Source: Pseudevernia furfuracea
Lineage: Eukaryota; Ascomycota; Lecanoromycetes; Lecanorales; Parmeliaceae
DNA: 64,000 nt
Reading direction: 5' to 3'
NCBI GenBank assembly: GCA_022315425.1
Contig: JAIUPT010000013.1
Location: 248,001 to 312,000 of the forward strand
Positions 57,676 to 64,000 of this stretch are shown here, in pieces. The notes under the pieces are model-generated. The model searched no databases and had not been told where the DNA came from. It worked only from the letters and a program-made list of their open reading frames with translations. Position 1 is the first letter of the stretch, and every line of letters begins with the position of its first letter. The position numbers and the translations under genes are program-made.

Positions 57676-58672
57676 GTTGGAAATTTTGGTCTCCTTCTTA
57701 TCTTCCTGGGTCTTCTTCGTAATGGCCCAGTTCGCAGAACCAGGGTACATCGAGCGAGTGCGGTTCCTGTAGATGCCCAAAAAGTCCGTGAGGCAAAAAG
57801 GGGCAAATATTCTCGGAGGCAGTTTATATAGCAGGCAGCGCTTTTCCGAAAATGGTCGCGGAAGCATCAGGCAGCTTGAAAATTTAACTTCTCTTGAGCA
57901 AACGGGCTTGGCACCTAGAAGACAACAGAAATGTACCCCCAACTCTCTCAGAACCGGCGCGGGCGTAGCCGCTTTAGCAAGTAAGATAGTGAGATTTACT
58001 GTACCACTGGGGTAGTTACTCGCTTTCACAAGTGCACCACAGTGCACACTACCACTTTCAAATCCGATAACTCCGGGAGGTTGAAACCCCGACAAGGTCC
58101 CCAAGTTCGGAGAATTCGAACAGACTTTATTACACTCTATTATATAACTCTATCAATACAACTCCGATTATAGAAATCATATTCAATGCTTCATAATACA
58201 TGTCTTTTCAATTTTTGATATCATTATCGTTGTAAAACGAAGCTGTTGTGAATTGTACCAAGTATGATGGAATTCTAGCGAAGTACAATCTCACTAACAT
58301 ACTCGTAGAGTACCGTAAAGCGGGAATCCATGGTAAACACCGACTAGCCCTTCTCCTGACGAAATTAATGCTCTACATAGCCAAAGCAATCCTAGCTAAT
58401 CCAGCAGCCTACGAGGCGATCGATCCGCGAGACTTCGGCATGCAGCGTTACGTCCATTTCGCAAGTCGACTTACGGGCTGGAACGCCATCAAATCACGAT
58501 ATACGTTCCCAAACTTTAGCCTTTCTTATTCATCTTTCCGACCGCTCCCTCAAAGTGAATGGTCCATTTCATCATGGACTCTAAATTCACTCTCAAGTTT
58601 CGATTGAAGCAAGACTATGACGGTACAAATTTTTCATTCTCTATAGCTATACAAACCAAAGGGCCAACTCCA
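57676..58672. other. Intergenic between sct1 and vph1
   Basis: Promoter region of sct1 and 3' flank of vph1. A frame on + (58248-58607) begins at a non-ATG codon and has no recognisable features. The sct1 frame stays open upstream of its ATG to about 58104. Confidence 0.5.
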
Positions 58673-61519
58673 TTAACCTTCATCCGCATCTTCCTCCAAT
58701 AGCAATTTGAAACTAAAAGGCTCGAAAGCAACCCCATCTCCCATGAAATGCTTGCTCATAGCTTCGACCCAATGTAATCGTAAGCTATGCAGCATAGCGC
58801 TTGTACCCTCCATGACGCAGAGAATAGCGATGGTCAGGAAGAACCAAACATAAAAGAAGACGACGGTCATGATCACTCCTAGGACCCCTTGGAAACTAAA
58901 TGCCTGGCCAAGTGTCATAGTCCATAAGACGACGGAGAGCTGCTGATGGGCGAGTGATAAGGCCCACAACCGGAGGTATGATGCTGTGTGGGAAACACAG
59001 TTCAGGCAGAATTCGATGGTGTGGATCGTTTGATGGATCATCACTTCCGAGAACTCGAACTCCTCGTGTTCCTCATCGCCGATATCTTCGGTGATCATTG
59101 CATTAGCCTCGTGATCCGATCCCATGCTGTCTCGGTTGCCGTTCATGGCATGCCCATCCGCATCGTCATCGTCCAGAGCGCTGAATCTTGAAGTTTCGCC
59201 AATGCCTCGGTAACCCAGTGCGCGTGCCTTGTTGTGCTCATATCGTAGATACAAGGGCTTTAAGAGGAGTAAGACCGGTACGCAGGCAACGGCAACTAGT
59301 AGCAATATCACCTGAACAACTGCCTGTCCCGGATAAAGCTGCTCTTCTACCGTACCCGGCTGGAGGAACATGTAGATAAGCATGTTCAGCAGCCCCGGTG
59401 GCGATTCACCAATCGCGTACCAGTCTATGCACCACTTATAGACGATGGTGAAGACAAGATACCCGAAGATAGATTGAAAGAAAATCATGCCAGGCACGAA
59501 AACACCCCAAATGTCGATCGGCGTCTTGAAATGACGCGCATTGATAAGAGAGAGGCATAGAGAATAAGTCATCTAAGTAAGTCAGCATTGCTACTCTGTA
59601 ATTCGCAATAATGGAACATACGTGAGTCCAACCCATTAGTATACTAAGCTTCATTTTGAAGCTATTGGAGAAAAGTAATTCGTTTTCGGTTCCATGCCAG
59701 CTCCAGTCGAGTCCAAATGGGTACCTGTAACCGCCCTTAAGCTGAGCCTGCACAGTCTGCCCCTCTTTGAAGTCATGTGGCCATTCCCACTGGCTGGGAA
59801 AGAGCGTGAGCGCCTTCGAGAAGGCATCGTTGTAGATAAGTCCGGTATATATCGAAAAAAGACCCATCATCAGCATGATGTACCGTCCGTAGAAAGCCAT
59901 GGCCACGAGCTCATTGAGCTTAGTTTTTGACATGGGCTTTTCGAAGTATATCATAGCAAGGGCAGCAAGGAACATTAACGTGCCGTGGCCAAAGTCTCCG
60001 AACATAACAGCGAACAAGAAGGGAAAGGTAACAATAGTGGGCAGGCCCGGGTTGACTTCCGTATATTTGGCAGTTCCGTAAGCATCGATAATTGTCTGAA
60101 AAGCCTCCGTGAACTTATTCTTCTTGTTGTATGTGGGAGGTGTTTTCGAAGTTTTGATCACGTTGACGATCGTAGGGACTGATAATCCTGCCCGGTCGTT
60201 GACGTCCTGTAAAGTGGACTTGACCAAGGATAAACCATTCGTTGGACACCAGGCCTCGGCGATCAGAGTTTTCCTGGCTTGATCGTAGGAGCAGCGATTG
60301 AGTGTTTGGTATACCGCCTTCTCCTTCTTTATGACAACCATCCAGGCAGCCAAACTTCTGGCAATTTGTGTGAGCTCTGCATCAAGGGTGTTCTTTGTAT
60401 TGCGAAGAACGCTCCCCAGATCGCTCAGCCGGGTATTGACTTCGTGTATTTGATCTCGGCGAAGCTCGCTATTTTCATCCACGCTGTACAGATCGGCACC
60501 TAGCGATTCTGATATCTTGCGGATCTTTGCAATGACCTCCTTGCCATGTGCGAAGATGACAAAGACGTTCTTATGAACTTCTTCGTTGTTGACCGGGTCA
60601 ATGAGGGGCTTGGGTATCTCGGATTGGTTCATGTACAGATTTCCACGTAGCGTTCGCCATAGGATGCGTTCAAAAGCGGCTATCCTGCCTCGTGGTATTA
60701 CTCCAGCAACGAAACCAATGTTCATCACTGAGAGTGATGGTCCACCAGAAGCATCTCCATTCTGACCTCTTGCTTGCTGCTCAACATCTTGTAACAATGG
60801 TGCCTCGTCATTATCGCTAGACTGCCGGATCTCATCGACATTGCCATGGGCCTTGAAAGCCTATCAGCCTAAGCGACAGCCTCGAAGATATACAATCGAG
60901 GCGACCTACCCTGTCAAAAAAACCACCTGCTTCGGTCAAGACCCATCGCCACTCTGTAAGTTCTACCTCCCTTTTCTTGAGTGTCTCGTAGCTGTCATTG
61001 AGCGATGCCACCCGCTGTTCAAGGCTTTCACTCTTATCGGCGAGCTCGTCAATTTCGGAAGCTGAAGGGGCGGCAAGCATATTCGAGAATTCATGCTGCG
61101 GTCTGATAGGTATCGACTCTTTGTTGATTTGGGATTGAAAGTAGCGCAGCTGTCGCTCAACGTTGTCGAGTCTTCGAATCTCCTGGGTGAAGGTTCTTTG
61201 GAAAGCTGTAGTCTCCGAGTTTAACTGTCGGAGATAGAATGTCAGCAAGCTCGAAATACCAGGACTTTCCGGAAAACATCAAGCGGTGATCACTGAGGGG
61301 ACAGCGGTTCAAGGGTTCGCCACGTCCTCAAGGCCCCAAGACTTGCAGCCTACTGCTCAGATCCAAGCACCAGGAAGAGGCAATACGTACATCTCGAAAT
61401 TGAAGCTCGCCCACTTCACCCAGAGCGCTGACGACTTCTCGACCAATCTCGTTCGCAATGTAGAGCTGGGTCAAGGACATGTCGCAGGAGCGGAAGAGGG
61501 TATCTTTGGGGACCGCCAT
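58673..61519 (-). CDS. vph1: V-type proton ATPase subunit a (Vph1)
   Basis: Exons 61519-61391, 61224-60910, 60860-59622 and 59572-58673 join, all in phase 0, to about 860 residues. Subunit a forms the stator arm and the proton half-channels of the vacuolar/endosomal proton pump. The start [11 protein letters not shown], the Q-F-R-D-L-N-S junction restored over intron 1, the coiled-coil N-terminal domain, [21 protein letters not shown] and M-G-W-T-H-M-T-Y-S are family hallmarks. The essential membrane arginine sits in [11 protein letters not shown]. An acidic linker (A-L-D-D-D-D-A-D) lies before the last membrane bundle. There is one subunit a gene in the window; targeting (vacuole or Golgi) cannot be read from the sequence. 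Confidence 0.97.
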
Positions 61520-62372
61520 GATGCAAGAGGTCGGGATATCCTAGCCACGAAGGGTTCAATTCGAGATACGCCTTGCACACAATGCGATGATTCCTTCTGA
61601 AATACCCTAGGCCGAGAGTGAGGATTGTAGAGCTCGAGGTTTGGCGAAGATGATACCTTGATCTTTGATGGTAAGGCGGAGAAGAGTTGCATGATGGCGA
61701 TTGGCGACGGGAAGATAAGACGCTTGTGCTCGATGCGTAATTAGCTTGCCAAGCCTTGAATTTCGATTCTCTCCAAATCCAAAATTCCCTTGAAACCCAT
61801 TATACATACAAACGTAAAGGAGGCAGAGTTGTATTGTTTGAGCTGAAAGGAAATGTGCCAATCATCTAATCAATGAGCCCTGACATTATGCCTTGCGAAG
61901 CAAGTATATCAATTCTGCTATTATCAACCAGCTGGTCATTTCCTTTCTCCCCATTATCCGAGTCTCGTTGTCTGTCCGTTTCGCCTGTTTATGTTTGCTC
62001 ACCTAGTCGGCTACCCTGCTACCTTGATTTCCTAGTAGGAACATTCCATAGTCTCCAAACAATATGTTGGCGCAGGAAAGACTTCTCGGCTAGTGCCCTG
62101 GTTTTCGAACAAGCTCTCGCTACCCTAGTCGCAATCAGGGCCTGTCCCTGAGACAACCAGGACGAAGGAAACAAAAGGAGTGAAGAAGGTCGCTTTCTTC
62201 TTTGCTCACATATGAGATATGAGCTTTCGATATTCCTTGTTTGGTAGCTGTAGAGAGGAAGCACAGGGACAAGGGGTGCACAGGCTGACAGCGGCATGGG
62301 TGCCAAAGCCTTATGCTGCAAACCTCTAGCCATACCGTTCAAACGCCGGCGCTCGAACATGTCTCGGAGATC
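61520..62372. other. Intergenic between vph1 and the secreted-protein gene
   Basis: Upstream region of vph1 with no supported gene. Short antisense frames only. Confidence 0.5.
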
Positions 62373-63086
62373 CTAACGCAATGCCTCCAAAACAGATCCA
62401 TTACCCAACCCCACGACAGAAGTGTTCCCAATCTCTAACACTGGTAATACCTCGCCCACCTCACTCAACGAGCTTATATCTCTAGCATACCGATCCCATC
62501 GACTTCCAGCTCCCCAAATCGCAATGCCAATCCCAAAGTCTCTCCCTAAAACCACATAACCGCACCCATTGCTACAAGTCGCCCGAACATACTCGGCCGG
62601 CTCAAGCAAGTCCTTCCAAGTACTCGAATCTCTGGGACGCCACTTCCCTATCAACGAGTCCGGCAGCCCAGGAAATTGGCCTATACTACTTCGCTCAAAC
62701 ATCTTCATCATAACAATTGCAACCACACAGTCCCCACTAACATAGCGTTTAGGAAGGGAAAGAAGAGAAGGCGCCCCTGGGAAGTAGGCGGTGGAGCGTC
62801 CACCGGGCATGTAAGTGAAAATTCCTGGATGGAGGCCCCAGATCGAGGAGTCGTCGGAGAGGGCGACGAGGGCGTTTTCGCAGGATGAGGCGATGTGCAG
62901 GGATCGAGGGTTCCAGGTTGGATCGGACACGCAGTGACGGTATGACCAAAGGTGGGTGAGATTGGTGGGGACCGTGAGGGAGAGGGATGGAATGAGGGCA
63001 AGAGATTCAGTGTGCAGGATGAAGAGGCTGATGAGAAACGAGAGCATCGCACACAGGGATGACTTATTTGTACGTACATCCCTCAT
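62373..63086 (-). CDS. Hypothetical protein with probable signal peptide
   Basis: A 237-residue intronless frame. The first ATG is at 63086; a second at 63047 would begin directly with a hydrophobic leader (M-L-S-F-L-I-S-L-F-I-L-H-T-E-S-L-A) that looks like a cleavable signal peptide. The rest has several tryptophans, Gly-rich turns (G-I-G-I-A-I-W-G-A-G-S-R-W) and four cysteines. No catalytic motif or family was recognised. It could be a small secreted or cell-wall protein. The frame has reasonable codon quality and no disrupting stops. Confidence 0.55.
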   Translation of the reverse strand: MRDVRTNKSSLCAMLSFLISLFILHTESLALIPSLSLTVPTNLTHLWSYRHCVSDPTWNPRSLHIASSCENALVALSDDSSIWGLHPGIFTYMPGGRSTAYFPGAPSLLSLPKRYVSGDCVVAIVMMKMFERSSIGQFPGLPDSLIGKWRPRDSSTWKDLLEPAEYVRATCSNGCGYVVLGRDFGIGIAIWGAGSRWDRYARDISSLSEVGEVLPVLEIGNTSVVGLGNGSVLEALR

Positions 63087-64000
63087 GTTGAATCTGGAAT
63101 AGAGAATACATCATTTCATTTGATCGAAATCGCAACTGCGCTCGGAGCACACTACATGATCGGAAATATCTTTATGCGGGAATATGTACGTGTGACAGAT
63201 TCGTCGCCAATAAGCGATAACAGATCGAGCGCATATACTCAAACGATACTGAAACCGGGCAAAAGATAGATAAGGGGACTTTGCGTAGGCCTTAATCGTT
63301 GTGTCAAAGCTATTATTGCCCTGTGGGTCCGCGCTCATGAGAGGTCGATCCGAATTGAACATAAGAGACACAGCGCTAGCGGACGGAGGGGAAAGAAGGA
63401 TCTCTTCCAGCCGCGCTCGCTGCGCGGTCGGCCAAAAATCCGGCTCGAGCATCAGTGGACTGACAGCAGCATGTTGCTGTCGCTGGAACTGTGGCGGAGT
63501 TGATAACCCCCCGCTTGCCCTTCCTACAAGCCCGTCAGCCCTCAGACCTTTCGTGGAAATAAGTGTCGCGCTCTGATCTTGTAACAACGCGCGTATCGCC
63601 TCGGTGGAAATGTATACAGATTGAAACCGCCTGAACTCTTGAAACGCGAGGAATCTCTATTATGCACGTGGAAATGATGGAATAGCTCAAAATCGAGGCG
63701 TTGAGTTCCGCGTCTAAAACGACCTTACCATCAGACGGGATGGTGCTGGGGCACTTCCTTCGTGCCCATGAAGACTCATGGTCCTGGAATTGGTAGAGGC
63801 TTTCTGCGAACTCTCCTCAGAATATGCCACTCACAGTGCTGTGGATGCAGCTCGAGAAGAAAGCGAGACCGAGGTAGAGCTTGTACAACGCTTCTCTACA
63901 TCTTCGGTGCACTCAGACGTTCGAGGCGCTCGAAAGAAGAGGCACTTTAATGAGATATCTATTTGGAAGCCTTGACTTGTCACTTGGCGGTATGGCAGTC
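63087..64000. other. Right-edge region with one uncharacterised ORF
   Basis: A minus-strand frame at 63111-63587 (up to 158 codons, non-ATG first codon) includes L-E-P-D-F-W-P-T-A-Q-R-A-R-L-E-E-I-L and reads like protein in its first 110 residues, but it has no recognised family and no clear start. A + frame at 63778-63975 may be an exon of a gene running off the window. Neither is called as a gene. Confidence 0.35.

Noticed and set aside
58248..58607. 119-codon frame on + downstream of vph1
   Set aside because: Starts with GTG, lies in the AT-rich 3' flank and has no recognisable features.

Overview
This window is nuclear DNA of a filamentous ascomycete (Pezizomycotina). The evidence is compact genes with short GT..AG introns (mostly about 45-60 bases), single-copy ascomycete housekeeping genes, families typical of this group (2EXR/F-box-like, DUF6604, Dabb, fungal F-box proteins), and intergenic DNA full of simple repeats. 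I cannot name the genus from sequence alone. No rRNA, convincing tRNA, CRISPR array, transposon ORF or prokaryotic operon was seen. Most genes are spliced, so exon coordinates are given in each entry; they rest on splice-site consensus, reading-phase agreement and family conservation, not on transcripts.

Left part (1-16.5 kb): a 5'-truncated conserved hypothetical gene; ncs6/CTU1 (tRNA U34 thiolation); about 5 kb without a convincing gene; a four-finger C2H2 transcription factor; a microsatellite-dense stretch (11.9-12.8 kb); and a 2EXR/F-box-like gene followed by what look like two decayed relatives or fragments. Middle part (16.5-35.2 kb): yme1 (mitochondrial i-AAA protease), gut1 (glycerol kinase), a 6-kb blm10 (proteasome activator PA200), gpi18 (GPI mannosyltransferase 2) and, divergent from it, an F-box/WD40-like gene.

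Right part (35.2-64 kb): a broken DUF6604 gene; a WBP2-like GRAM/PPxY gene; a beta-carbonic anhydrase; an ARMH3/DUF1741 protein; isa1 (Fe-S assembly); a Dabb-domain protein; an epoxide-hydrolase-like alpha/beta hydrolase; an F-box/LRR protein; a large disordered basic protein of unknown function; mrp10 (mitochondrial small-subunit ribosomal protein, three short exons); sct1/gpt2 (glycerol-3-phosphate acyltransferase); vph1 (V-ATPase subunit a); and a probable secreted hypothetical protein.

The genes do not form one pathway. Loose themes are mitochondria (yme1, isa1, mrp10), glycerol/glycerolipid entry (gut1 and sct1, about 31 kb apart) and secretory-pathway membranes (gpi18, ARMH3, vph1). I found no clear new multi-gene system. 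The best leads are a Tyr-to-Phe change in the C-terminal gate-opening motif of Blm10, nested TGACGCT inverted repeats upstream of the hydrolase gene, the amber-interrupted DUF6604 gene, the eroding 2EXR cluster, and a recurrent AAGGTACCTT-like motif in gene-poor DNA.
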